64,000 nucleotides of DNA from Cryptomeria japonica (GCF_030272615.1 NC_081412.1:686458583-686522582); one strand, 5' to 3'. Positions 11,083 to 23,458 are shown, counted from the first letter of the stretch. The notes: generated by a model from the letters alone, not told the origin. Translations and numbers: made by a program.

Positions 11083-12169
11083 TCCTAAGTGCCTTAAGAC
11101 ACTTAAAAAGGATGTTGGAACCATTTTATAGGATTTACAAGGTAGATGACACCTTAATCCTAACAAAAAAAACATAGCATCTAATTTGCTTCCCCTAAAA
11201 TGTTATTTTTTTTTAGTATTTCAAAAATTGCTCCAATGAGAAACTAGCTAACACCATGTAGTTTATGTTGGATGTTATGATTAATATTTAATGAATATAT
11301 TATTTTTTACTAATTTTTTAAGTGCACACATCTTGAAAAATAAAAAATTGAGTGTGCTTCCCCCTAAAGTTTTTGAAAGCTAATTGAATCTTTTTTTTAA
11401 TATGTGTAGAATGGAGTCTAGTTCCTAAAAATGTAATTTGTTTCAAAATTTGATGAACAAGTAAAAAACTATACCTAAAATATCACACATTGGTTTTTGA
11501 CAAAAAATAGACACACTAACAAAAGAAATTAAAGATGAAAACCTTAACATACTCAAAATGTGAAAAAGTTACATGGTTAGACAAATAAGAGAGCTTAATA
11601 TCATCATAGTATTTTTCAAATTTGTATTGAAACGTGTGCAAATCTGAAGGAGAGCATGCTAAAAAATGAGAGATTTTTTTACTTTTTAAAAAAATACATC
11701 TTTGGGCACAAAATGGCCATCCAAGCCTTTGGGTTGGATGCCCAAAGAAAATCCAACCCAAAGGGTTGAAATTTCCAATGTAGATAATAACACGAGCACA
11801 TTATAACACACTCACGTTATGGCTTGGTACTGACCGAGCCTATGCTTGGTCACTACAAACACAAAATGTGAGAGAAGTACAAAACATGCTCACATTTTGG
11901 AGAAGTAGAAATGTTTCTAACCCATATCTCTATCTTCAAGTCAAAATTAATCTTCCAATAAATAACATATAAATGAAATGAAATTTTTAAGTATAAGACA
12001 CATTTCCATATGTGTTTTTTCTTTCTTATACTTTAAGTTATATTTTATGTATATATTGGCAAGATGTTTGAGAGTGGTTTCATATCTCTAGAAGTTATAA
12101 TGCAACTTCTAGGTTTTAGAAAATCTTATACATTTTTAAAATTAGTCAAATTTTAGTATTTAGTAGCCT
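11083..12169. other. Intergenic, no gene; two perfect hairpins
   Basis: AT-rich sequence without recognisable coding or element ends. It holds perfect inverted repeats at 11728-11762 (12-bp arms TTTGGGTTGGAT) and 11863-11898 (10-bp arms AAAATGTGAG). An 81-codon minus-strand open stretch across the first hairpin shows no domain. Confidence 0.5.
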
Positions 12170-13420
12170 CCCATCATCATTCTCTTTCTCTCTATCTCGC
12201 TCTCTTTATCTTCTCCAAAATGTAGAACTATCTCTCTCCCTATCACTCTTCCTTTATCCCCTCTCTACCACTATCTTACTCTCTCCTCTCTCCCCAAAGA
12301 TCTAGATCTATCTCTCTACCTCTCTCTCACTCTTCACTCTCTACTATTTGTCTCCTCTCTCTTTACACCCCCCCCCTCTCTCTCTCTCTCCCTCCCTCTC
12401 TAATTTTATCTCCCCTCACTCTCTACCACCATTCCTCCATATTACTCTGACTACCCTTACCTCACTACTTACCCCCCCCTCTCTCCCCCCTTCCCTCTCT
12501 AATTATCTTATATCCCCTCTCCTCTCTCTACATACATCTCCATATTTAATTTTCTCTCCCTCCCTCCTCTTGCCACTTCTCTTTATCTCACCCATTTGTC
12601 TCCCTCTCTCTCTCTCTCTCCCCCTCTCTCTCTCCCCCCCCTTGATCTCTCTCTCTCTCTCCCTCCTTACCTCTCTACTCACTTCTCCCTCTCTCCCTTT
12701 CCTTTCTTATAGATATGTATAGAGAGAGGGACAACGAGAGTTACAAAGGGAGTGAGGTGAGATAGAGATAAGTGGTGAGGGAAGGAAGGAGATACCCTCT
12801 CTCCTTCCCTACCTTTACCTTAGGAGATACCCTTGTCTCTTCATACCTCTCCATATCTCCCTCCTCTCTCCACTTTTATTTCTCACACAAATAGACTCTC
12901 TCTCTACATACATCACCCTCCCTTCCTCCTCCTTCCCCGCTCTCTCTCCCCCCCTTCATACTATGTTTCTCTACATACCTCTTCATCCCTCCATCCATCC
13001 CTCCCCACCTCATTCCATCTTTAGTTGTCTTTTTCTCTTTGTCTCTCTCTCTCTATATATATATATAACCTCTCTCTAATTAAATATCTACTTACATCTA
13101 TCTCCCATATTCTTCTACATAGCCCCCCCTCCCCTCTCTCTCTCTACTTCTCTCTATCTCACCTTTCTATGTCCCCTCTATACATCACTCTCTCTTCTTC
13201 TCTCTCCCTCTCTATCTCCCTCTTCCTCTATCTCCCTCTTCCTCTATCTCCCTACCTCTATTTCCCTCCACTTCTCTCTTGAGAGGGAGAGGGGAGATGT
13301 AGATAAGTAGAGAGGGAGATTGATTGAGAAAGCTTGAGAGATAAAAGTGGACAGGGGAGTAGAAGGGAGGAAGGTAGGGAGAGTATGTAGAGACACCCTG
13401 CTGATGAGGGTTCATCGTGA
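12170..13420. repeat. Polypyrimidine/polypurine low-complexity tract
   Basis: About 1.25 kb of CT-rich DNA (CTCTCTC, CCCTCTC and C-runs), with the strand bias switching to GA-rich at about 12713-12800 and again at 13276-13400. CT blocks facing GA blocks give imperfect inverted repeats able to fold on themselves, and CT runs can form triplex DNA. Open stretches here encode only Ser/Leu/Pro-rich sequence and are artefacts. Confidence 0.85.
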
Positions 13421-14753
13421 CATTCTCAATCATACTTTATGTTTTAAAACTTTTAATTATTTGTGAACTAATATGCCTAGCGGCATCCTTATTACTTACA
13501 TGTTTATCAATTTTTGCTATTATACTTTGCATATTAGAAATAATATTAGAAATAGTACCTTATGGTTAAATATTTTACTTTTTGATTAAAATTGCAAATA
13601 TGAATTGTCGTGTTAATTAGAAATATGTTGCTTTGTTTAGTTTTGTTGTCATAAATGTATTTTTGAATATATTTTGTGGGACAAACAAGCTAAATCAGTT
13701 AACTCCAGTTCAACAACCACCTGTTTGATGGTGAATTTTGGGATGCTCCACATTGAAGATCCTCTTGATCTTCCCTGCATTTATTCTATTAGCCGTATTT
13801 GAAACATTAACTTCATTCTGAAGTTTACTTGTTTGATGGTTAAGTTTTCTTTCAGTTCAGTTGTAGTTGTTACCTTTTTTAAGTGGGTAACATGATTTGA
13901 ATTTTAATAAATGGATATCTATAAATATCCCATCGAGTCCTATAGTACGTAATAAAAAATCAGTCATGAAGTTATTCAGTAGTAGAGCTTCACATTGTAA
14001 CCAGCAAGTTTGTTTCCACTTCCTGTTGGAAGTAAATTTTAATGAAAACCAGCAAGTTGATCTAAGAATTTGTGTACTGAGGATACCACCAAAGGGAGAG
14101 TAGGGCCCACTCAAACAAAGGGAAGTGATTCTTGTGTTGTTTCTCTTTTATGCTTGATTTTGTTCATTGGAATTTATTTCACATTGTTCAGAATCTTTGT
14201 TAAATTTTCTCGATTAGAATAAAGTGTTAAGTCATAGTTGTTTCATTTTCATTAAGATCTCAACTTGATAAATGCATAGAGATTTTAATCTTAAGTTTTT
14301 AGTTAGTTTCTTTATAGTAAATGAATGTAATTTCTCATTTTTAGTAAGATGAAGAATTTGGTACTAAGAAAGAACAAAAACATTGTTGGGACTAAATAAT
14401 GAAATTTAATTGTTTTCTTGTTGTTTAAATTAGATTTCAATTTTGCACTATAATTTAGGTTTATTTCCTGCAGGCGTAAATTAGATTTCTTTTTCAGAGA
14501 ACGTACATTAGGATTCTTTTTAGCATTTAATGATAGATCTAATTTTGTAGAAAGATAAAAGTTGTTTAATTTTAAGCTTAGGAAATTCCATGGTTAAGAT
14601 CTTCAATTCTATGATGTCCAGATCATTGGTATCATACTTGAATTCTTTTTAGATCCATTAATTTTCATATTTTTCGTCCTTGGAAAAGTCTTTAAGTTCT
14701 CAAATCACAGTCTTAGGAATAGCTCTAGATAGATCCAAACAACTCCTGATGGA
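13421..14753. other. Intergenic, no gene recognised
   Basis: AT-rich sequence with short overlapping open stretches on both strands around 13857-14114 but no domain, no credible splice structure and no element ends. Confidence 0.45.
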
Positions 14754-15559
14754 GCATGTGTTGGCATTTCAATAGAAAGGAGATTGTTGATATTTAAGGA
14801 TGTTGAGAAGGTTGTTGAAGATTATTGATATAACTGAAAAAGGATGATAACTATCTGTATAACATTATTTTTTCATTGATGTCAAGAAATTGATTTTCTG
14901 ATTCAGTATGATGTTGCCATATCTTGAGAAGATTGATTTGAAGAGAATTAAGATGTCGGTAAAAGACACAGAAAGAATGTGATAAGAAAGAGGATAAATA
15001 AGTTATTCAATGGGCAACTATTACCGAGTTAGACAATGATGAGATCATAATGTTTAGATTGTTTTGATATCCTACATATGTTGTTGATTGTAAGGTTAAC
15101 ACTATACAATGTCACCAAGCAAAGAACCTAGTCAGTAAACCCTAAGGAACCTAGTTGGTAAACCCTAAGGTTATCGATATTCGTTAATGAAGGCGGAATG
15201 TCTACCGAGTAAAGTTTAGTATCTACCGAGTTGCAACCGAGTTATGATAGAATGCATTGGATGAATAAAAGCATTATTTAATGAAGGACAATGATTAGCT
15301 AGAGATGTATAAATGATTGGTATGTCATTCATGAAGTTTGTTAAGGATCTATGGCAATGGAAGATCGGCAGGAAGATCTACAACGTAGATTGAACCACAA
15401 TAACCTTGTGTAAGTTCCAAGAAATGTATGCAAGTCCCAAGGCAAGGTAAAATGTTTTCAGATCGAAAGATGCATTGAACCTAGTCAAGTTTGAAGATCT
15501 GATGGCTATGATTGATCATGGGAAATGTGATCAAGGAGATTAAGTGGTTAGCAATTGTT

Positions 15560-15567
15560 TATAAATA
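15560..15567 (+). promoter_or_regulatory. TATA box of S2
   Basis: TATAAATA about 800 bases into the LTR is the best U3 promoter candidate. Confidence 0.5.
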
Positions 15568-15794
15568 AGGAATTGTTGATAAACAATGTATGCGAGCAAG
15601 TGTAAGCACAGGGATGCTACATAGTGATTACTGAGCACAGAAGCTTGAAGACTTGTTTGAATAACAGAGTAGAAAGCCCAGCAGAGGGACAAGATAAGTC
15701 CTATGACAAGATTGTTTTGAGCAAATAAGAATCTGCTTTAGCATTTTAGATGTGAAGTTGCAGATATATATTATTGTTGTTGATTTTGTAAGTG

Positions 15795-16015
15795 ACAGGA
15801 AATCTCTTAACCAAGTGGACTTAACAGTCTTATTTATAAACCCTCTAGCAAGGTAACATTCTAAATGAGTGTTTGAAATCCTTTGACAAGGTCACTTCTA
15901 ACAAAGTGAAGATCCTAACAAATCTGAGGGAAAGCCCTTAACCGGGTCACATCTAGCAATGTGTTTGTAATCTTTAACAGGATTTGCTTTTAACCGAGCA
16001 TACTCTAGAAGAGTA
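15795..16015 (+). repeat. Minisatellite-like array in the LTR leader of S2
   Basis: Words such as TTAACCAAGT, CTAGCAAGGT, TGACAAGGTCA, TAACCGGGTCA, TAACAGGAT and TAACCGAGC recur every 20-40 bases. Similar arrays lie at about 20045-20290 (LTR S3) and, on the minus strand, at 50995-51215 and 56865-57060 (LTRs of B). Confidence 0.6.
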
Positions 16016-16404
16016 TATTTCTTAGTGGGTCCAAAATCCCACAGTGGTTTTTCCCTATTTGGGTTTCCACGTTAAATCTGGTGTTATATGTGTTATGATG
16101 ATTATGTGTTTATAAGTTTGCATGTTTAGCAGTTTTTGGTTATATTGTTGAAGCATAGGTTACCAAGGTTGAATCTGTTGATTTTATGGGAGATTAAGTT
16201 TGTATGATTCACCCCCCCCCCTCTCATCTTGTTAGCTATGGCATCAGCTCTTTACATTTAGTATCAGAACTTAACAGCATGATCCAAAATCAGTCATTGT
16301 TATATAGTGCACAACCCCCCACAATTGAGACTATCATTATTGCAGACAACTTCCAGACACACCCCGAGTTGATGATAAAATAATTGAAATGATGCAAGTT
16401 GTGA

Positions 16405-16775
16405 CATCAATGACCTTTCCCATCACCTACCCACCTCTCTATCTCCTTCCCCATTCTCTCACCACTTCTCTCTACCTCACCTCTGCATATCTCTCTACTC
16501 CTTTCATCTCCCCCTCCCTATATTTTTCTATTCCTCTCTCTACATATTTTTAGATAATGAGAGGGAGATGAAGAGGGAGGGAGTTTTGAGTAGAAAGGTA
16601 AGGAGGGAGAGATATATGGAGAGAGAGAGAGAGAGAAGAGGATGAGGTGGGAGGGAGAGGTATGTAGAGAGAATGCGAGAGAGAAGGTGAGAGGGAGATC
16701 TAAGTAGAGAGAAGGAGAGGAGATGTAGATATAATTAGAGAGGGGAGAAGACAGATAGAGAGAGGTGAGACATAT
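16405..16775. repeat. CT arm then GA arm, low-complexity inverted repeat
   Basis: CT-rich DNA (about 16405-16545) is followed at once by GA-rich DNA (about 16556-16775) including a (GA)n run near 16620. The two arms are complementary in composition and could fold into a long imperfect hairpin. Confidence 0.7.
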
Positions 16776-17098
16776 AGATTTGAATATCATTTGGGTAACC
16801 ACTTGGAAGAGATTAGATAGGCCCAGGTTGGTCAAAACATCAATGAATATTAGATTAACAGATGGTTCTAGCATGGAGATCTTGGTAACATGAAGAGATG
16901 TGAAAGTAAACATCAAGGGACTAAAGAAAATTGTAGATTTTGAAGTGGTTGTGATGAATGAACCTTTTAATCCTTCCATAGCACTATTAGGCCTAAGGTG
17001 GTTTGTTAATTCTAATGGGATTGTAGAGTAGAAAAAAGAAGATATATCTTTTGCTAATGGCAATAAGATAGTACATATTCCATTAGGTGAAAGTGAAG
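16776..17098 (+). pseudogene. Gypsy aspartic protease remnant
   Basis: In one frame the sequence reads LNIIWVTTWKRLDRPRL, then IRLTDGSSMEI, then DVKVNIKGLKK, then SIALLGLRWFVNSNGIVE and ISFANGNK. This order matches the region after the catalytic Asp of plant Gypsy retropepsins: the 'N.I' loop, an L.DG strand, a V.I.G strand, the (L)LG.xW flap-end motif and a final strand. The catalytic D-S/T-G itself is missing because the preceding sequence is the GA-rich tract. In-frame stops occur (TGA after EILVT; TAG where Trp is expected before KKEDI). Downstream, 17262-17330 (EFFEKGYIKAS) may be the start of the polymerase, but I am not sure. Confidence 0.55.
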
Positions 17099-19147
17099 AT
17101 AGAACATATGTGAAAGAAATCTCACAAGAAAGAGAGGGGGAAGATCAATAATTATTTACTCTATATCAAGGGGTGATCCTACAATATTGCGTTACACTTT
17201 TTTGTACATCCTATTTTTTGCTGAAATCACACATTTTTCAAAAAAACAATGATTTAAGCCTTTAGAGGTCCCATTTGAAGGAATTTTTTGAAAAGGGTTA
17301 TATCAAAGCCTCTTAGAGAAATCTCCCTTGGATAGAACCCCTCTACTCTTAAATCATTCCTAAATGGAGTCTACTTCACACCTATCAAAATGCTGACAAA
17401 AAACCTCTTTTACATTGACTTTTGGGGGTTCAAATGAATTCATCTAGAATTTTTGTTTTGTAAGTATGCAGTCTTTATTATGATCTTTCCAAAAAGTATA
17501 ATTTTGAAATAATAAATTTATTTTTTACTTCTTATGAATGTAGTTTTTTTATCAAATATTAAGGACTGTGTTTCACACATGTAGAAAAAATGAAAATAGA
17601 GAAAAATTTGTAAAAAAGAATATTTTCCCTAGGTATTGATATCCTCATTTCAACACAAAAAGAAGAAAACCAACTCTGTAGCTAAAAACATGAGTTTTTT
17701 AACTTTATATCCAAAAATTGCACTTTTTGTAATCTTTACATTAGGAGCAAGATTGGGACACCTTTCTCAACCCAAATTTACACATAGAATGAAAGGTAAC
17801 CTTCCTTAATCACCTTAAATTCTCCCCTTTTATATATTTTAACATCCTGTATTATTAAATTCTCCCTAGCATTGAGTTTCACATTCTATTTCATTTCTTT
17901 TTCTTTTTCTCCTTGTGCAATGTGTGCATGCTTCTCTACATGACATTAATCATGCATGGTTCCTAGTAACTAAAGAATTTGATGACTTACAAGTACCCAT
18001 ACCCAAAGAAAGTATCACTAAAACATTTGAAATTATATCCATTTCATCTTCCTCCACGTCTCTTGTAGGTTTATTTGAATTCTTCAAGATCCACATCTTG
18101 TATCATTTGACTTTGTGGTTTTTTTTTCTATTGATTCTTAATTAGGTTATCATCCCTATTCCATTTGAGTCAATGACAGCCCATGAAGAACTATATGGGG
18201 AAACTAGACCCTATAAATATTGTGAATTTAGACTTGCATAATAATTTATCTAGATTTTTTCTTTCTACTCATCCACTTCATGGGATCTATTATCTAAGGT
18301 ACAAATTATTATCCACTTTAAACATAGGATGATAAGCTTCTTCCATATATTGCATCTTCTTGACCAACAAACATCATCTTGAATGGAGTGTGTATGGTCT
18401 ATTAAATTATTCCATCTAGTCCCATGTACTCCCTCATGGCATCTTCCTTTGGCATAATTTTTGATCTTACTAACCACATAGTCCCACTTTGATATCTTTT
18501 TGCATTAATTCCTACCACAAAATGACATATTGTGCTTATGTAATTGATTCTTCAGAGATCCTGGATTGATTCAAATTAAAATTATTTTTCAAGCATAGCG
18601 ATCTAGCCCAATAATTCTTACTAGACGGTTTTTTAAAGCTTTAAAAAACTAACTCTCATGAGAGCTTTAAAAAACCTATCTTCTATGGTTAATCTTCATG
18701 ACAACATCCTCACTAACGTATCTTTTCATAATAACATATCAACAAATTTTTCGACACATGATCCTCTAATCACTCTATTATTCCTATTTTTTCTTCAAAT
18801 TCTATTTGCCATTGCTCTTTGTGGACCAATTAGAATGTGAAAATTGCACACAGACTTACAATCGACAAATTTAGACACAATCCTCACTCACAAGACTTGT
18901 AACCAAGATTTTATCATACATGTAAATAGATCAAATGCACAACCAACAAATAAGTAAAAAAGAACACTTCATACAAACAATTAAGAAGAAATAACAACCA
19001 ACAAATGAGTGCAAAAGTAATTCTTCATAAAAATAATTAAGAAGAAACATAGAGACTTAGAAACAAACTATTTATTAGCCGATATGATATTCTTCTTTGG
19101 AATGCCACTGGAAATGTCACGTCTCACGCCGGGAAAAGAAAAAGTGT
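17099..19147. other. Degenerate repeat DNA, no gene recognised
   Basis: AT-rich, frame-broken sequence. Its first 250 bases may continue the Gypsy remnant. Open stretches at 17915-18145 (plus), 18265-18477 (minus) and 18658-18840 (plus) show no known domain. A 46-base segment near its end (19029-19074) recurs at 25856-25901. Confidence 0.4.
19029..19074 (+). repeat. 46-bp repeat, copy 1
   Basis: AAAATAATTAAGAAGAAACAT, one variable base, then GAGACTTAGAAACAAACTATTTA. It is nearly identical to 25856-25901, 6.8 kb away in the same orientation. The flanks are unrelated. Confidence 0.8.
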
Positions 19148-19300
19148 TCAAAACTTGCTGGCATAAATATCATCCATTTTTTTCTCCTCACCAACAGTAC
19201 TATCGTCACAGGGTTTATAATTGTGAATGACCTCGCCCATGCTCCACCCATCGGTCTAGACGAGTAAACCATTGCTGTCAAATCCTAAAAGCATGGTTGT
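19148..19300 (-). pseudogene. Candidate orphan terminal exon, unknown protein
   Basis: On the minus strand TATCTTGCAG at 19301-19310 is a good splice acceptor, and it opens 51 codons ending in TGA at 19148-19150. The peptide is not low-complexity (MGEVIHNYKPCDDSTVGEEK, then KMDDIYASKF). Codon 15 is TAG, so the exon is broken or misread, possibly a mutated Trp codon. Just upstream on the minus strand, at 19312, an LTR begins, so the preceding intron may have been invaded. I do not recognise the protein and found no upstream exon. It could be a pseudogene fragment or a chance open stretch. Confidence 0.35.
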
Positions 19301-19311
19301 CTGCAAGATAT

Positions 19312-20702
19312 TGTTGGCATTTGCATGAAGATTGCATTAATAATATGATATTGTTGATATTGTTGTTATTATTGATATTGTCTTGTAACTGGTACGAAGA
19401 GCTTTGAGGAAGATGTTGTAAACCGGTATATAAGTATGTGAGTTGAACCTATAACCGGTGTATAAGGTTAAACCCTTTCTATGCAATGTAAACGGTAAAA
19501 CCTACCAGTTGTTTTTGTTAAACCCTAACCGATTAAGTTTGTTGAAATGATTGTGTTGGTTTATTATCTAATGATGAGCGGTAATGATGGAGACACGTGT
19601 GATCATTGTAAAAAGATAAGTTCAAATTGTTTTGGCACGTTTGTTTGATTGTCTAGGGAAGGAGAAAAGTAGATTGCATCCAATGCAAAGCGTGTGATGA
19701 GTTACAAGTCCGATGAAGCGGTTGGAATTTTCTTGAAGAATGTGTACAGATTGCTATGTAAATCCAACGGTCACACTTGAACCGATTTGTTTGTAATCTC
19801 TATGAGAGAATTAGGTTTTTGTTGTGTTACCAACCTAATTGATTTGTATTTAAGGTTGATGAAGTTGTTTTGTTTAGTGTTGGCAAAGTGTTGGCATAAA
19901 TTAGTTGAGTGTGTGGTTGCCTAACCGGAGAATAGATCTGTAGTTTAAGTAAAGGAAGATTGAAGCTTAAAAAGATCTAGTCAAGCAAATGTAGTGCTAT
20001 TCAGACAGATCAAGAAAAACCTGTTGTCTTCTAACAATTACAGCAAAATTGAAATCCCCTAACCGAGTAAGCTCTAACAAGCTTGGTTACTTCTTAAATC
20101 CTCTAACAAGGTGGTCCATTAGCTTGGATTCTCAAATCCTCTACTGAGGTTACTCCTAACAGGGTATTTGCTTTTTATCAAGGCATTTTGTAAATCCCTT
20201 AACCGGGTGATTCCTAACAGGATCAGTTCTTAACGAGACTTATTGTAAAAGCTTTAACAAGCTTGGCTCCTAACAGGGCAAACTTCAAAAGAGTTCAGAT
20301 AGCTATCTTGTGAGTCTCATCTCACCGTGGTTTTTACCTACTGGGGTTTTCCACGTATAAACATTTGTGTCATGTGGTGAATATTTTTGTGGTTATGATC
20401 TTATTTGTTGATTTGATTAACTTCTGATAAGGGATGATAACTGGAAGCATTAAGAGATGGAGTGTGTTGATATATGATTAAGCATTTGGAAGTTTACAAG
20501 TTGAATGTTGTTTACTGTTAAGTTGCTATAACAGTTAACCGGTTGATGTTGAGTATTCTTATGAGTATTGATCTTGACAGTGATATTTTATTGATAAGTT
20601 TACTTTGTGTGATTGAGTTTTAGTTTGGAAGTTTGTATCAATTTTTCACTTTACTGATTCACCCCCCCCCTCTCAGTAATCTATCGGATACTTATTCTTT
20701 CA
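19312..20702 (+). repeat. Copia-like LTR S3, probably solo, right end uncertain
   Basis: It starts TGTTGGCATTTG. It contains a TAACCGGGT/AACAAGGT array (about 20045-20290), the box GTGGTTTTTACC...GGGGTTTTCCACG near 20330 and GATTCAC plus a C-run at 20656-20674, the same order as in S2 and B. The right end may be CA at 20701-20702 or lie near 20690; no exact TSD was found (GATAT on the left, GATAC at 20687-20691 as a possible decayed partner). Confidence 0.6.
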
Positions 20703-22740
20703 TCATACCATCAATTTGTACATCAAAGAGTACAATGAAGCATTTCGTGGTTTACAGATCATGCTTTGTGGTATAGTCAATTTTTGATGTGACCTCCAAT
20801 ATGACTAGATGTCTTATTTGTTGCATACGTTTTGCAGTTTCCATTATCATATGCATTTTATGCATCGAAAGGTGTGATGCCGTAATTGAGCTTCAATTTT
20901 AAAAAAAAGGTAAGTTGTGCCATTACTGTATAACATACTGCCTCAACACCAGCCCACCGACCTCTAGTCTAGACACATTTATGTTTACTGACGAGCAACG
21001 ATAATTTTGTTATCATTCAGCAAATTTTTTGTGCAGGCTTACCCTGGTATGCTATCTTCTTTTGCCTTTTGCCAGATTTCATAGGAACAGATTTAAGAAA
21101 AACAGATAGAATAAAGCATATATATTGCGAACAATTTCCAAAGGATGCAGACAATTTCCAAAGAATCACAATCAGTCCAATTATTACATCAAAATGCCCA
21201 AAAGACTTACATATCTACGTTTAAGACTGTCTATCGCTTTACATATATACTCTTTTGTTCTACCCACAGATTGTCACTAGCCTGCCATACTGATTTTTTT
21301 AATTTACCCTAATTTATTTCAATGATCAAAGAGAATTTTGTTGTTACCACACAAATAATTGAATGCTTTTGCCCCGGAGAGAAATAAATCAAGTTTGGCT
21401 GGCTTTGTCTGTGTCTTTGCCCATATCTATGGATAACAATAAGAACAAAACACTTCCCATGAATTGCAAGAAGACTACAAAAATGAACTCAAAGAGGACA
21501 TTTGGGATTACCTGTACTTAATGTCTGGTGTTCCCATATTTTAACACTTATTTTATAACGTATAAATGAGAATTTAAAAATTGATATTTAATATTATAGA
21601 AAATTTAACAGAATTGTATGACAATGAAAAATTCTCATTCTCATCCTTATATCTATTTTTTATATATAAATTATTCTAACCATTTATGTATTATAAATTA
21701 TTTTTTAATTTTTAATTTGTTTTATCATTCTTATTTTCATTTTTTAAATGAAAAAAATAATATTAATCACCTATTTATTTAGAATTAAATTTCTAATTTT
21801 AAAATTTAAACAACTACTTTATATAACTAAAAACATCTTTATCATCCTTATCTTTTTTAAGAATATACACACTTTATATTATATAAATTTTAAAAGCTAT
21901 ATGAAAATGAAATAAAATCATTTTATCTTACCTTTGTGTTCTTTATAAATAATTCTAATAATTTATTTATTCTAAATTAAATTTGAATTTTAAAATAATA
22001 TCTATTTATCATTTTTTTCTTCACTTTGAGTATGCAAATAATATAAATCACTTATTTATTTAAATTTAAATTTCTAATTTTTAAATTTAAACTACTTTAC
22101 ATAATTTAAATTTCAAATTTTTAAATTTTGCTAGTTATAAGTAGATGTCCTCATCTAGTTTTGTTTTTGCTTCTATAGAAAATGTATGGTTATTCTTCTT
22201 TGCAATGTTATATTATTTTGTTAGCTCTATCAACATAATATATATTTTTTAAATTTTTTTATAACTGTTGTTGCTAGCACAACCAAAGTATTTGGTGCTT
22301 AGCCATGTTCGAAATAAATAGAAACCACACGGATATAAACAAATAATTTATAGACTTCAATTTTCATCACTCAACAATATGGATCCAAGAGAACAACCTA
22401 TTTTGTTGAAATTTTGACTCAAGTGGAAGAAATGCTCATCACCCAAGTAAACCCCAATATTTCAAGTATCACATACTCTTGGACGCCAATATAAATATAG
22501 TGGTCACACAATAAGCTTCGCACAAGACATAAGGAGCATTGCACATGTACTTCCATGTAGAATAGAAGAATTATATGTGCTCATAGTTCAAAGACTACAT
22601 ACACAAGGACATTATTACGATTGTTATATAAGTAGAAGTCATGTTAGAGATGCATTGCAATAGCCTACACGAAATGATGATTGGTTAAACATACATAACA
22701 CATAAATGCTTTTGATAATGAGAGCCAACCTAGACTGTTA
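20703..22740. other. AT-rich intergenic DNA, no gene
   Basis: 20703-21535 is of mixed composition without a recognisable gene. 21536-22260 is extremely AT-rich, full of TTTAAATT words. Nothing coding was recognised. The last few hundred bases may hold a very decayed N-terminal part of the Helitron protein. Confidence 0.5.
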
Positions 22741-22825
22741 GCCTGTTATTTCATGAGGCCTTGTTCTAAAATACATTTCCAAGTACACATCAAAAGAAGA
22801 GAGAACTTTTGAGACTTGTACTAAT

Positions 22826-23458
22826 ATGTTAAGAAGAATATATGCAACCCAACAAGCGGATCATCCAACTCTTGCAACATATTATATATTACTGACAAAG
22901 ATTGTGGTTGAGTGCGATATAGGAGCACAAGAAACTTGTCATATGCTTCAAATATTTCCCCTTGTTGTTTGCAATCGACCTTTCACATCTCTAAATGTTG
23001 GTCACAAAGTGTTCCACAGAATAACAAGAACAGTAGATGAGAGTCAAATCGAATCTAGCTACTTACACACCTACATTGAACGACCTCCAGAGCTTGAGAC
23101 AATAACACTACTAGAATCTACAAGGTCTTACACCTATTATGCAAGTCAAGAACAATTCAAATGGAAAGAGAGAAAGATAAAAACCACTGTCAATGTATAC
23201 CTGAAGTTCTATAGCATCCCAAAGGAGGACTCTGATCAATTTGAGATATTCTATTGGAGCGAGCTGCTCTTATACAAATATTTTTGTCATATAGAAACTG
23301 ACATGGGACTTACTAAAGATTTGATAATTTTAAATTGTAAGCAAATGAATACAACCAAATATGATGTATGGCACACTAATCGCACCACCAAAGAGGAAGC
23401 AACCTCAAAGGAAGAAGAAGAGAGTGATAATGCCATCAATATATGCAAGACACAATAG
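22826..23458 (+). pseudogene. Helitron protein, Rep-helicase linker region
   Basis: This is the longest open piece (210 codons). Residues 30-50 (VECDIGAQETCHMLQIFPLV) match the conserved 'E.SAQE..H.LL.LPL' segment that precedes the helicase in plant Helitron proteins, followed by a 'R.F..LN' segment (RPFTSLNVGHK). The C-terminal third is Glu/Thr/Lys-rich and poorly conserved in the family. The frame is lost after 23458, and the helicase resumes near 23765. Confidence 0.65.

Larger units (their letters stand above)
14759..16276 (+). mobile_element. Solo Copia-like LTR S2, 1518 bp, TSD GCATG
   Basis: It starts TGTTGGCATT and ends CTTAACA, with GCATG directly before (14754-14758) and after (16277-16281). 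It contains a TATA box at 15560-15567, an array of TAACCGGGT/AACAAGGT words at about 15795-16010, the box GTGGTTTTTCCC...GGGTTTCCACG at 16050-16073, and GATTCAC plus a C-run near 16206. The same boxes occur in the LTRs of element B. A TTAGTATCAGAAC word resembling a primer site lies just inside the right end, so an alternative end at about 16256 is possible; the exact TSD favours 16276. Confidence 0.7.

Noticed and set aside
12348-13282. Open frames of up to 124 codons rich in Ser, Leu and Pro
   Set aside because: They are translations of CT microsatellite DNA, with no domain or gene structure.
16256-16276. A primer-site reading of TTAGTATCAGAAC as evidence for a full-length element after S2
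   Set aside because: GCATG target copies put the LTR end at 16276, and no gag follows. Kept as an alternative only.
16518-17063. Minus-strand open frame of 181 codons
   Set aside because: Half translates the GA/CT tract and half is the antisense of the Gypsy protease remnant read on the plus strand.
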